This document shows, piece by piece, positions 15,773 to 23,464 of a stretch of DNA of 64,000 nucleotides. Within the stretch, counting starts at the first letter, position 1. Each line of letters opens with the position of its first letter. Below the pieces are notes generated by a model, which searched no databases, was not told the origin of the DNA, and saw only the letters and a program-made list of their open reading frames with translations. The DNA is from Planosporangium spinosum (GTDB lineage Bacteria > Actinomycetota > Actinomycetes > Mycobacteriales > Micromonosporaceae), in NCBI RefSeq assembly GCF_049999945.1, contig NZ_JBLYUB010000033.1, positions 1 to 64,000 of the forward strand, in the 5' to 3' direction. A program made the position numbers and the translations under genes.

Positions 15773-18244
15773 TCAGCGGCTCCACCGCTGGTTGGCGCCG
15801 CCGTTGCAGGTCCAGAGCTCCACCAGCGTGCCGTTGGCGGTCGCGTTGCCCGTCACGTCGAGGCAGAGCCCGGACTGTACGCCGACGATCGTGCCGTCGG
15901 CGTTGACCCGCCACTGCTGGTTGGCGCCGGCGTTGCAGTCCCAGAGCGCCACCGGTGAGCCGGGCGCGGTCGCCTGGTTCAGCACGTCCAGGCACTTGGT
16001 GCCGTACACCTGGAGCGCGCCGTTCGACACCTGCGCCCACTGCTGGTTGGCGCCGCCGTTGCAGTCCCAGATCTCGACCTGGGTGCCGTTGGTCTGTACC
16101 TGGTTGGGTACGTCCAGGCAGCGGCCCGAGGCGGCGCTGACGAGCCGGCCGGACACCGGCGGGGGCGGACCGGCCACCGGCGTGACGCTGAGGTTGTCGA
16201 ACTGGGCGGTCTCGCCCTGACTGGTGCCGAAGCCCACCTGGCCGACGCTCCAACTCGTGTCGGTGAGCGTGGCGACCGTCGCGCCGTCGATCCGTGCGGT
16301 GATCGTCGCGCCGGAGAACGTGAGCGAGAGGTTGTGCCACGAGTTGGTACCGAGCGCCGCCACGCTGCCGCTGCGCAGCGGCGTCATCGCGGTGTTGACG
16401 TCGTTGCGGAACACCGTCCAGCCGCCGGTGTCGCTGACGCGCAGGTAGTACGCGTTCAGCCCGGCCGGGCCGAAGCTGTGCTGGGTGCCGGCCCGGCCGA
16501 TGAGCTCGACGTACCCGGCCTGCTCCAGCAGCACGTCCGACGACACCGCGTAGTTCGACCAGCCGATGTCGCCGAGCAGCGCGTACGGGTCGCTCAGGTC
16601 GTCCCAGGTGATCGGGGCGCGCGGCGACATCTGGCGTACGCAGCGACCGCCCCGGCCGGCACCGCACCCGGTGACCTCGAAGGCGCCCTGCATGTCGGCG
16701 AGGTACCTAGCCTCCCGGCCGGTGGCGTAGGAGTCGTAGGTGTCGGTGTACGGCAGCGGGAACGACCCGGCGGCCGGGCCCGCCGCGCCGCCCTTGCCCT
16801 GGCCCGTGGTGGTGCTGAGGGTGTACATGTAGCCGGGTTGCAGCGTCAGCGAGAAGCTGCCGCCCCGCAGGTCGGCCGGGTGGACGAAGTGGTCGGCGGC
16901 GTTGCCGGAGCCGACCTTCGTGGCCCAGACGTGTACGGTGCCGGTCGACAGCCCGCCGGTCACCGCGGCGGTGAAGGTCTGCGCCGCGGTCGCGTCCATG
17001 GTCTCGATGACCGTGCTGAAGTTGCCGTCGGCCGGTGACCGCAACGTCACGTAGCTGCCGTTCGACCGGTTGCCGCCGAGGTAGCCGGAGGCGGAGTCGA
17101 GGTAGCGCCACCCGGGCGCGGTGAACTGCGTGGTGTGCGCCATCACCCAGGCGTTCCGGCCGATCGAGTAGGCGCCCGACCACGGCTGTGCGGCCAGCGC
17201 CACGCCCATCGTCGGGAACGGGATGTTGGGTGTGACGGCCGCGATGACCGGCCAGTTGAGGTACGCGGTCATCCTGCCGTCGAGATAGCCGCGGTTGATG
17301 CCCCGGGCGAGCGCGACCGCGCCGGCGTTGTAGTCGTCGGAGCCGTTCTCGCTGGCCCAGATCGCCTTGCCGGAGGCGACCGCGTTGGCCGAGCTGGGGC
17401 AGGTGCTCTGGGAACCCCGGTAGCCGCAGACGTAGTGCGACCCGAGGACGTCGACGGCCGCGGCGAAGGCCGGGTCGCTCACGACGTCGTCGGCCGGCCG
17501 GAAGCTGGTGTCGTCGGCGATGATCTTCACCCCGCCATAGCCACGACCGTTCAACGTGGACTTCAGGTTCTGGTACCAGCCCTTGTCGTAGCCGCGCTCG
17601 TTCCAGCCGCCGAGGTAGTCGATGCTGAGCCCGTGGTTGGTACGGGCGCAGTCCAGCCAGCGTACGAGGTAGTTGACCATGTCGGTGGACCAGAAGGTGC
17701 CGTTGCCGATCCAGCCGGGTGCGCCCCAGGCGAGCCCGACGAGCCTGATGCCGGGGTTGCGGGCCTTCGCCTGCTCCATCAGCCACCACTCGTACCCGCG
17801 GTCGCAGTTGAGGTCGCCGGCGGTGTGCTGATGGCTCGGTTCGGCGCCGCTGGTGGAGTTGGTGTCGCCGCCGATCTCCACCTTGAGGATCTGCACGGCC
17901 GCGCCGTAGCCGGGCTTGAACAGGTAGTCGAGGATCTGGCCGCGCTGCGGTTCGGGATAGTCGATCAGCAGCCGGCTGTTGCCGCCGCCGCCGCTGATCG
18001 CGCCGACCCCGTCGAACGTACGGCCGGGGGCGGTGCCGTCGATGGTGACCGTGGTGGCCGTCGCCGCCACCCCGGTCCGGGCGGCGGCCGTCCCGGTCGC
18101 GGTTGCCGCCGCGGTCGTCGAGGTCGCTTTCGTGTCGGGCACGGCCGCCGCCGGTGTCGCTGCGGGAGGTACGGCGAAGGCCGCGGCCGCACAGAGCGCG
18201 CTCCATGACAGTGCGCGCTGGAGGGAAGCACGCTGAGCAAACAT
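15773..18244 (-). CDS. secreted GH59 galactosidase with ricin-type CBM13 domain
   Basis: Predicted secreted exo-beta-galactosidase of the galactocerebrosidase family, probably acting on plant arabinogalactan or galactan. From ATG at 18244 it is 823 residues with a signal peptide (about 1-34) followed by an Ala/Thr-rich linker. The GH59 barrel starts at APGRTFDGVGAISGGGGNSR. The acid/base Glu is in YLGGWNERGYD and the nucleophile Glu in AIWASENGSDD. A lectin-like beta-sandwich follows (about 470-680), then three QxW blades of a ricin B lectin (CBM13, about 690-823). ATG at 18244 is preferred over in-frame upstream codons because the signal peptide then starts at once. Confidence 0.9.
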   Translation of the reverse strand: MFAQRASLQRALSWSALCAAAAFAVPPAATPAAAVPDTKATSTTAAATATGTAAARTGVAATATTVTIDGTAPGRTFDGVGAISGGGGNSRLLIDYPEPQRGQILDYLFKPGYGAAVQILKVEIGGDTNSTSGAEPSHQHTAGDLNCDRGYEWWLMEQAKARNPGIRLVGLAWGAPGWIGNGTFWSTDMVNYLVRWLDCARTNHGLSIDYLGGWNERGYDKGWYQNLKSTLNGRGYGGVKIIADDTSFRPADDVVSDPAFAAAVDVLGSHYVCGYRGSQSTCPSSANAVASGKAIWASENGSDDYNAGAVALARGINRGYLDGRMTAYLNWPVIAAVTPNIPFPTMGVALAAQPWSGAYSIGRNAWVMAHTTQFTAPGWRYLDSASGYLGGNRSNGSYVTLRSPADGNFSTVIETMDATAAQTFTAAVTGGLSTGTVHVWATKVGSGNAADHFVHPADLRGGSFSLTLQPGYMYTLSTTTGQGKGGAAGPAAGSFPLPYTDTYDSYATGREARYLADMQGAFEVTGCGAGRGGRCVRQMSPRAPITWDDLSDPYALLGDIGWSNYAVSSDVLLEQAGYVELIGRAGTQHSFGPAGLNAYYLRVSDTGGWTVFRNDVNTAMTPLRSGSVAALGTNSWHNLSLTFSGATITARIDGATVATLTDTSWSVGQVGFGTSQGETAQFDNLSVTPVAGPPPPVSGRLVSAASGRCLDVPNQVQTNGTQVEIWDCNGGANQQWAQVSNGALQVYGTKCLDVLNQATAPGSPVALWDCNAGANQQWRVNADGTIVGVQSGLCLDVTGNATANGTLVELWTCNGGANQRWSR

Positions 18245-18327
18245 GACATAGTCAAACACGACCGGACGAGACCGCACAACAACAAGCATCGATGTATGGT
18301 CCGGTGCGAGGTTCCCCGTCGCGGATC

Positions 18328-18358
18328 TTGACGATTTCACCTACGGGAATAGTAGGTT
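18328..18358 (+). promoter_or_regulatory. promoter overlapped by ACCTAC-n7-GTAGGT operator
   Basis: TTGACG (18328-18333) is followed by a perfect 6-bp inverted repeat (18339-18344 and 18352-18357) that covers the likely -10 area (TAGGTT, 18353-18358). The spacer is long (19 bases), so the promoter is tentative. The inverted repeat would suit a repressor of the SBP56 gene or of the divergent GH59 gene. Confidence 0.45.
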
Positions 18359-18444
18359 ATTGGCGATCGCGATGCCCCGCATGGCCGTAGGGTCAGTAGT
18401 GGTACCGGTCTTGAAGCGGCTCCTGTTCCGGCCGAGGAGGCCCC

Positions 18445-19848
18445 ATGGCACTGTGGAAGCCCGACCCCAGTTTCTATCCGTCCCCGCGGCAGGCGGTCGC
18501 CGCGCCGCCCGAGAAGCTCGCGTACCTCGCCGCCTTCGACCGTTCGGAGCAGCGCCCCGACGCGATCGCCGTTCTCGACGTCGACCCCGACTCCGAGCGG
18601 TACGGGCAGGTCGTCGGCTGGACCGACATGCCGTACACCGGTGACGAGCTGCACCACTTCGGGTGGAACGCGTGCAGCAGCGCGCTGTGCCCGTACGCCC
18701 CGCACCCGCACGTCGAGCGGCGGTACCTGATCGTCCCGGGCCTGCGCTCGTCGCGCATCTACGTCATCGACACCAAGGCCGACCCGCGCCAGCCGGAGAT
18801 CGTCAAGGTTCTGGAGCCCGAGGAGCTCGCCAAGCACGCCGGCTACTCCCGCCCGCACACCATCCACTGCGGGCCGGAGGGCATCTACGTGTCGGCGCTG
18901 GGCGGGGCGGGCGGCAACGACGGGCCGGGCGGGATCGCGCTGCTCGACCACACCTCGTTCGAGGTGCTCGGCCGGTGGGAGATCGACCGCGGGCCGCAGT
19001 ACCTGGCGTACGACTTCTGGTGGCACCTCGGCCACGACACGCTCGTCACCAGCGAGTGGGGGACCCCGTCCATGGTCGAGGACGGGCTCGTCGGCGAGCT
19101 GCTGCTCGGCCGCAAGTACGGGCACGCCCTGCACTTCTTCGACCTCCGCAAGCGCCGTCACCAGCAGACCGTCGACCTGGGCGACCAGTACCAGATGGCG
19201 TTGGAGCTACGGCCGGCGCACGACCCGACCAAGGAGTACGGCTTCGCCAGCGTGGTCGTCAGCGTCGAGGACCTGTCCGCGTCGATCTGGGTGTGGCACC
19301 GCCAGGGCAAGGAGTGGGCCGCCACCAAGGTGATCGACATCCCCGCCGAGCCGGCCGACCCGGCGCTGCTGCCACCTGTCCTGCAGCCGTTCGGCGCGGT
19401 ACCGCCGCTGGTCACCGACATCGACCTGACCGTCGACGACAAGACGCTGTACGTGTCCTGCTGGGGTACCGGTGAGCTGCTCCAGTACGACGTGACCGAC
19501 CCGTTCAGGCCGGTGAAGACCGGTTCGGTGCGCATCGGCGGCATCGTCGGTCAGGTGCCGCACCCGGCCGCGCCGGACCAGCCGCTGCGCGGTGGACCGC
19601 AGATGGTCGAGATCAGCCGCGACGGCCGCCGGGTGTACGTCACCAACTCGCTGTACGGCGCCTGGGACGACCAGTTCTACCCCGACGGGGTGGGCGCCTG
19701 GGCGGCGAAGCTCGACGCCGACCCGAGCGGGGGCATCGCGCTGGACGAGCGCTTCTTCCCCCACGGTGACGACTTCCGGGGCCTGCGGGTGCACCAGGTG
19801 CGGCTACAGGGCGGCGACGCCTCCTCCGACTCGTACTGCTACCCGTGA
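18445..19848 (+). CDS. selenium-binding protein SBP56 family (methanethiol oxidase-like)
   Basis: 467-residue seven-bladed propeller protein homologous to SELENBP1 and bacterial methanethiol oxidase (MtoX), which oxidise methanethiol to formaldehyde, hydrogen sulfide and hydrogen peroxide with copper. Family motifs include LHHFGWNACSSALCPY with the conserved cysteines, HTIHCGPEGIYVSALG, LVTSEWGTPSMVEDG and HALHFFDLRKRRH. GAGGAGG precedes ATG at 18445. There is no signal peptide, whereas characterised MtoX is periplasmic. The usual SCO1 and MauG maturation partners are absent; instead the next gene overlaps by four bases and encodes a membrane protein. Catalysis of the same reaction is probable but not certain. 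Confidence 0.9.
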   Translation: MALWKPDPSFYPSPRQAVAAPPEKLAYLAAFDRSEQRPDAIAVLDVDPDSERYGQVVGWTDMPYTGDELHHFGWNACSSALCPYAPHPHVERRYLIVPGLRSSRIYVIDTKADPRQPEIVKVLEPEELAKHAGYSRPHTIHCGPEGIYVSALGGAGGNDGPGGIALLDHTSFEVLGRWEIDRGPQYLAYDFWWHLGHDTLVTSEWGTPSMVEDGLVGELLLGRKYGHALHFFDLRKRRHQQTVDLGDQYQMALELRPAHDPTKEYGFASVVVSVEDLSASIWVWHRQGKEWAATKVIDIPAEPADPALLPPVLQPFGAVPPLVTDIDLTVDDKTLYVSCWGTGELLQYDVTDPFRPVKTGSVRIGGIVGQVPHPAAPDQPLRGGPQMVEISRDGRRVYVTNSLYGAWDDQFYPDGVGAWAAKLDADPSGGIALDERFFPHGDDFRGLRVHQVRLQGGDASSDSYCYP

Positions 19849-20486
19849 CCGGGTGGCAGTGGCTGGCGCTGGCCGGGTTGGGGGCGTTCCACGGGCTCAA
19901 CCCGGGCATGGGCTGGCTGTTCGCGGTCGCGATCGGGTTCCAGGAGCGCAGCCGGGCAGCGCTGCTGCGCGCGTGTGCGCCGATCGCGGCCGGGCACGCG
20001 GCGTCGGTACTGGTCGTGGCGGGCCTGGTCGGCGTGTTCCAGTCGGTGCTGGCCACCCGGCTGGTCGCGATCGGCGGTGGCACCGTCCTGGTCGGGTTCG
20101 GCCTGTGGCGGGCGCTGTCCACACGGCACTTCCGGTGGGCCGGCATGCGGCTGTCCCCGGCCCAGCTCATGGCGTGGTCGTTCCTGATGTCGTCGATCCA
20201 CGGCGCCGGGCTGATGTTGCTGCCGGTGCTGGTGGCTGGGCCGGCGCCGGCCGCGGGCCACCACCACCTCGCCGCGGCGGCCGGCGCGTCGCTGTGGACC
20301 GGCCTGGCCGCCACGGCCGTCCACACCGTGGCGATGGTGGGGGTCGCCGGAGTGGTGGCGCTCGTCGTGTACGAGGTCGTCGGCCTGGGAATCCTGCGTA
20401 CCGCCTGGGTCAACCTGGACCGTGTCTGGGCGTACGCCCTGGTCGGCGCGGGCGTGGCGACGGTGGCGGCGGCCGTGGCCGCCTAG
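19845..20486 (+). CDS. NicO/HupE-like integral membrane protein coupled to SBP56
   Basis: 213-residue membrane protein with about six helices and a short His-rich loop (HHH near residue 138). GTG at 19845 overlaps the SBP56 stop (GTGA). The first helix, GAFHGLNPGMGWLFAVAIG, and the second, AGHAASVLVVAGL, line up with the metal-site helices of NicO-type nickel/cobalt exporters (compare ALPGHGKTVLAAYL in the protein at 26878-28518). However, the HxxxPGHGK ligands are only partly kept. It may move a metal or a sulfur compound linked to the SBP56 reaction. Family placement is my reading of the motif pattern, not a proven match. Confidence 0.65.
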   Translation: MTGWQWLALAGLGAFHGLNPGMGWLFAVAIGFQERSRAALLRACAPIAAGHAASVLVVAGLVGVFQSVLATRLVAIGGGTVLVGFGLWRALSTRHFRWAGMRLSPAQLMAWSFLMSSIHGAGLMLLPVLVAGPAPAAGHHHLAAAAGASLWTGLAATAVHTVAMVGVAGVVALVVYEVVGLGILRTAWVNLDRVWAYALVGAGVATVAAAVAA

Positions 20487-20577
20487 GCCCGCATCCTCTC
20501 CGGGGACACGTCCATCGATGGCGGTTGCTATCCTGCGCCGGCGCGGGGAGGGCGCGACTCGGGGGGATGTGGATCGC

Positions 20578-21027
20578 ATGGATGAGTTCGCTGGCGGGCC
20601 GGACGGCGACCAGCCCCGGCGGATCGATCGCCGCCGGGACCTCGCCGTCTGGGTGGTGACGCCGCTGGTGACCCTTCTCCTCGGGCCGGTCATCGCGTTC
20701 TGCGTCTCGGGGGCGGCGCTCGGCGCGGCGCGGGGCACGCCGCCGTCGATCGACTGCACGAGCCACATCTACCGCGATGAGAACGTCAACCGCGGCCACA
20801 TCCCCGACGGTAAGGGCGCCTACCGGATCCAGCGGGACTGCTATGGCGCGGAGACGTCGATCATCCGGCGCTATGCCGCCGCGTTCCTGGTCGGGTGGGT
20901 GCTGCTGTGGCTCCTGCCGTGGTGGCGAGGGCTGCGGCGGGTGAGGCTCCTCCTCGCGGTTGTGACGGTGCTGCCGCTGGTGCTGCTGCCGGTCCGCTTG
21001 TTCTTGGGGATGCCCGACGAGTGGTGA
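20578..21027 (+). CDS. uncharacterised membrane protein, 149 residues
   Basis: No family recognised. A charged N-terminus (MDEFAGGPDGDQPRRIDRRRD) leads into a first hydrophobic segment (about 25-47). A polar loop of about 45 residues follows with two cysteines (SIDCTSHIY and RDCYGAE) that could form an extracytoplasmic disulfide. Two further hydrophobic segments are at about 98-113 and 120-140. ATG at 20578 is chosen because GGGGGG lies about ten bases upstream; a GTG nine bases earlier would be too close. It is preceded by about 90 non-coding bases, so it is probably transcribed separately from the SBP56 pair. Confidence 0.7.
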   Translation: MDEFAGGPDGDQPRRIDRRRDLAVWVVTPLVTLLLGPVIAFCVSGAALGAARGTPPSIDCTSHIYRDENVNRGHIPDGKGAYRIQRDCYGAETSIIRRYAAAFLVGWVLLWLLPWWRGLRRVRLLLAVVTVLPLVLLPVRLFLGMPDEW

Positions 21028-21051
21028 GGCCGTGACCGATGTTGCCGTAGG

Positions 21052-21141
21052 TCAGAGACCGCGCCGGCGGCGGATCGCGATGCCGACCATGCCGATGCCG
21101 ACGAAGATCACCGACAGGATGCACAGCGCCTTGAGTAGCAT
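21052..21141 (-). CDS. possible 29-residue single-helix membrane peptide
   Basis: A short reading frame with one hydrophobic helix (LCILSVIFVGIGMVGIAI) and an RRRRGL tail, the pattern of small membrane proteins. There is no strong ribosome binding site. It lies between a rightward gene and a leftward oxidoreductase gene. Possible but unproven. Confidence 0.4.
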   Translation of the reverse strand: MLLKALCILSVIFVGIGMVGIAIRRRRGL

Positions 21142-21153
21142 GCCGCCACGGTA

Positions 21154-21197
21154 GCGGGCGGCATGCTGCCCGGGAGCGGGCGGCATGCTGCCCGGGG
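21154..21197. repeat. 22-bp tandem duplication with near-palindromic core
   Basis: Two adjacent copies of a 22-base unit (21154-21175 and 21176-21197), each containing GGGCGGCATGCTGCCC, which folds into a hairpin with one G-T pair. It lies just past the stop of the flavin oxidoreductase gene and may work as a tandem terminator. Confidence 0.6.
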
Positions 21198-21212
21198 GCG
21201 CCGGCGATGGCG

Positions 21213-22283
21213 TCAGAACGCCCGGCGGTACTGGGCCGGCCAGCCCGGCTCGTCGCCCAGCTTCATCGCGGCCCGGCGCGGCCAGTACGGGTCGCGTAGC
21301 AGTTCGCGACCGAGCAGCACCAGGTCGGCGTGGCCGTCGGCGAGGATCTCCTCGGCCTGCTCCGGCTCGGTGATCAGCCCCACCGCGGCGGTGGGCACGC
21401 CGGCACCGGCCCGTACCCGGGAGGCGAGCGGCACCTGGTAGCCCGGGCCGACCGGGATGGTGGCCTGCGGCACCGCGCCGCCGGTCGAGCAGTCGATCAG
21501 GTCGGCCCCGGCCGCCTTCAACTCGCCGGCGAGCGCCACGCTGTCCTCGACGGTCCACCCGCCGTCGGTCCAGTCCGTGGCGGAGATCCGTACCAGTACC
21601 GGCACGTCGTCGCCGACGGCCGCGCGGATCGCCCACGTCACCTCGACCGGCAGCCGCATCCGGTTGGCCAGGCTGCCGCCGTAGCCGTCGGTGCGGTCGT
21701 TGACCAGCGGCGAGAGGAACTCGTGCAGCAGGTACCCGTGCCCGGCGTGCACCTCGACGGCGCGGAAGCCGGCGTCCACGGCGCGCGCCGCGCCGGCCGC
21801 GAACGCCTCCACCACTCCGGCGATGCCGGCGGCGTCCAGCGCGCGGGGCGTGCGGTACGTGAGGGTGAAGGGCGTCGTCGTGGGGCCGACCGGTTCCCAG
21901 CCGCCGTCGGTGTCGGGTACGCCGCCCTGCCCGAGCGCGAACGGCGGGTAGGTGGACGCCTTGAACCCGGCGTGCGCGAGCTGCATCGCGGGCACCGCGC
22001 CCTGGGCGCTGACGAACGCGGCGATCGGCCGCCACGCGTCGACGTGCCGGCCGGACCAGATCCCGGTGTCCTCGGGCGAGATGCGGCCCTCGGGGTTGAC
22101 CGCGGTGGCCTCGGTGATGATCAACCCGGCGCCGCCGACGGCCCGGGAGCCGAGGTGCACGGCGTGCCACGACGTGGGCAGCCCGTCCTGGGCGGTGCAA
22201 CTGTACTGGCACATCGGGGACATGCCGACGCGGTTGGGTAGCGTGACCGCCCGCAGTGGAAGCGGCTCGAACAGCAGGCTCAT
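21213..22283 (-). CDS. NADH:flavin oxidoreductase, old yellow enzyme (YqjM-like)
   Basis: FMN-dependent ene-reductase of 356 residues, cytoplasmic, that reduces activated C=C bonds with NAD(P)H. It belongs to the YqjM branch: the redox-tuning Cys and Tyr are in SPMCQYSC, flavin and substrate contacts are in QLAHAGFKAS and EVHAGHGYLLHEFLSP, and the phosphate-binding end is LVLLGRELLRDPYWPRRAA. It stands alone and is divergent from the cysteine dioxygenase operon. Physiological substrate unknown; detoxification of electrophiles is the usual view. Confidence 0.94.
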   Translation of the reverse strand: MSLLFEPLPLRAVTLPNRVGMSPMCQYSCTAQDGLPTSWHAVHLGSRAVGGAGLIITEATAVNPEGRISPEDTGIWSGRHVDAWRPIAAFVSAQGAVPAMQLAHAGFKASTYPPFALGQGGVPDTDGGWEPVGPTTTPFTLTYRTPRALDAAGIAGVVEAFAAGAARAVDAGFRAVEVHAGHGYLLHEFLSPLVNDRTDGYGGSLANRMRLPVEVTWAIRAAVGDDVPVLVRISATDWTDGGWTVEDSVALAGELKAAGADLIDCSTGGAVPQATIPVGPGYQVPLASRVRAGAGVPTAAVGLITEPEQAEEILADGHADLVLLGRELLRDPYWPRRAAMKLGDEPGWPAQYRRAF

Positions 22284-22333
22284 GCACTCATCCGTTCACT
22301 GGAGTGGCGGTACGTTCACAAGGTGACGGGAAT

Positions 22334-22352
22334 CCCTATCTAATTTATAGGG
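22334..22352. promoter_or_regulatory. CCCTAT-n7-ATAGGG inverted repeat
   Basis: Perfect 6-bp arms in the AT-rich divergent region between the flavin oxidoreductase and the cysteine dioxygenase operon. It is a candidate operator for either side; the winged-helix regulator encoded at the end of the dioxygenase operon could be its ligand, but that is a guess. Confidence 0.45.
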
Positions 22353-22362
22353 AAACCAGGGT

Positions 22363-22443
22363 ATGCTGGCCGTCATGGGTGCCCGATCGAAAGCAGCGCC
22401 CGGCCGGCACCGCGCGGCCGGCGGCCTGACGCACTGTCGCTGA
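22363..22443 (+). CDS. possible cysteine-responsive leader peptide
   Basis: A 26-codon frame (or 22 from the ATG at 22375) ending in His-Cys-Arg-stop, with the Cys as TGT, a rare codon in this DNA. A 6-bp GC hairpin (22445-22468) follows at once, and the cysteine dioxygenase gene comes 80 bases later. Short frames ending with Cys codons before sulfur genes are known attenuators in actinobacteria. It lacks the usual RHIDL-type core, so the case rests on position and ending. Confidence 0.4.
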   Translation: MLAVMGARSKAAPGRHRAAGGLTHCR

Positions 22444-22444
22444 C

Positions 22445-22468
22445 CCCCGCCGTGCCCGCGACGCGGGG
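22445..22468 (+). promoter_or_regulatory. hairpin after the leader peptide
   Basis: CCCCGC (22445-22450) pairs with GCGGGG (22463-22468) across a 12-base loop. It begins two bases after the leader stop codon, as in attenuators where ribosome position decides folding. No run of T follows. Confidence 0.4.
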
Positions 22469-22523
22469 CGGAGCCGACACGTACGCGTTTTCCAGCCAGG
22501 CCGACCCTTTCGAAAGAGCAGAC

Positions 22524-23018
22524 ATGACCATCACTTTTACCCCTCGCCGTGCCGTTCACCCAGTGACGGGTCTCGCAGCCCTCGCCCGCCGGTACGCCGC
22601 CGACCCGGCGAGTTGGCCGGTCGCGCCGCGATTCACCGCCGACGACCGGTGGTACGCCCGGCTCGGCGGTGACCAGACTCACGAGGTGTGGCTTCTGACG
22701 TGGCTGCCCGGCCAGTCCACCGACCTGCACGACCACGGCGGGTCCGCCGGGGCGTTCACCGTCGTCAGCGGCGTGCTCACCGAGCAGGTTGTCCGGACCC
22801 TCCGTACCGGGCCGGTCACCCCGGTCGAGGTCACGCTGGCCGACGGGGCGGTACGGGCGTTCGGCGGCCGGCACATCCACCGGGTCGTCAACAACGGCAC
22901 CGTCCCCGCCGTCAGCCTGCACGTCTACGCTCCGGCGCTGGGCGAGATGACCCGGTACCGCATCGAGGACGGCCGGTTGCGGGTCGCGGTGGTCGAGAAG
23001 GCCGGGGTCGACTGGTGA
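22524..23018 (+). CDS. cysteine dioxygenase family protein
   Basis: Non-haem iron thiol dioxygenase of 164 residues that would oxidise cysteine to cysteine sulfinate with oxygen. The iron ligands of the cupin are seen as DLHDHGGSAGAF (His69 and His71) and GGRHIHRV (third His about 117-119). The protein is of normal bacterial length. The ATG at 22524 follows GAAAGAG. It is the first of three genes that overlap by stop-start pairs (dioxygenase, rhodanese, winged-helix regulator), pointing to one sulfur-handling transcript. Substrates other than cysteine, such as 3-mercaptopropionate, cannot be excluded. Confidence 0.9.
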   Translation: MTITFTPRRAVHPVTGLAALARRYAADPASWPVAPRFTADDRWYARLGGDQTHEVWLLTWLPGQSTDLHDHGGSAGAFTVVSGVLTEQVVRTLRTGPVTPVEVTLADGAVRAFGGRHIHRVVNNGTVPAVSLHVYAPALGEMTRYRIEDGRLRVAVVEKAGVDW

Positions 23019-23464
23019 CCGCCCGGCGCACCATCGACCAGATCCTCGCCGACGCCCGGGCGCGCCTGGACCGCCTCGAACCGGCCCAGGTGGCCGACGC
23101 CCAGCGCGACGGTGCCGTCGTCGTCGACATCCGGCCGATCGCCCAGCGGGTCGCCAGCGGTCAGATCCCGGGCGCCCTCGTGGTCGAGCGCAACGTCCTC
23201 GAATGGCGTTTCGACCCGGCCAGCGACGCCCGGCTGCCGGTGGCCGACCGGTACGACCTGCCCGTGATCGTGTACTGCCAGGAGGGTTACACCTCGTCGC
23301 TCGCCGCGGCGGCCCTGCAGGATCTCGGCCTGTTCCGGGCCACCGACCTGATCGGCGGCATCAGTGCCTGGCGGGCGGCCGGTCTTCCGGTCGAGCCGGC
23401 ACCGGAGGCACCGGGAACGCCGGCACCGGAGGCACCGGGAACGCGGGCACCGGAGGCACCGTGA
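23015..23464 (+). CDS. rhodanese-like sulfurtransferase
   Basis: 149-residue single-domain rhodanese, cytoplasmic. It carries sulfane sulfur on the active-site cysteine in YCQEGYTSS. The CDC25-like approach motif VVVDIRP and the terminal GGISAWRAAGLPV are present. GTG at 23015 overlaps the dioxygenase stop (GTGA). In actinobacteria, cysteine dioxygenase and rhodanese often occur side by side, presumably to dispose of excess cysteine and persulfide. The last 20 residues come from a 24-bp DNA tandem repeat (PEAPGTPA units) and are a variable disordered tail. Confidence 0.9.
   Translation: MTARRTIDQILADARARLDRLEPAQVADAQRDGAVVVDIRPIAQRVASGQIPGALVVERNVLEWRFDPASDARLPVADRYDLPVIVYCQEGYTSSLAAAALQDLGLFRATDLIGGISAWRAAGLPVEPAPEAPGTPAPEAPGTRAPEAP
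23398..23460 (+). repeat. 24-bp tandem repeat at the rhodanese 3' end
   Basis: Two full 24-base units (23398-23421 and 23422-23445) and a 15-base partial unit, nearly identical. They encode the Pro/Ala/Glu tail of the rhodanese and end where the next gene begins. Identity at the DNA level suggests a recent expansion. Confidence 0.85.

Noticed and set aside
19845..20486. Naming the SBP56-coupled membrane protein a nickel exporter
   Set aside because: Key ligands of the HxxxPGHGK site are changed, so only a likeness to the fold is claimed.
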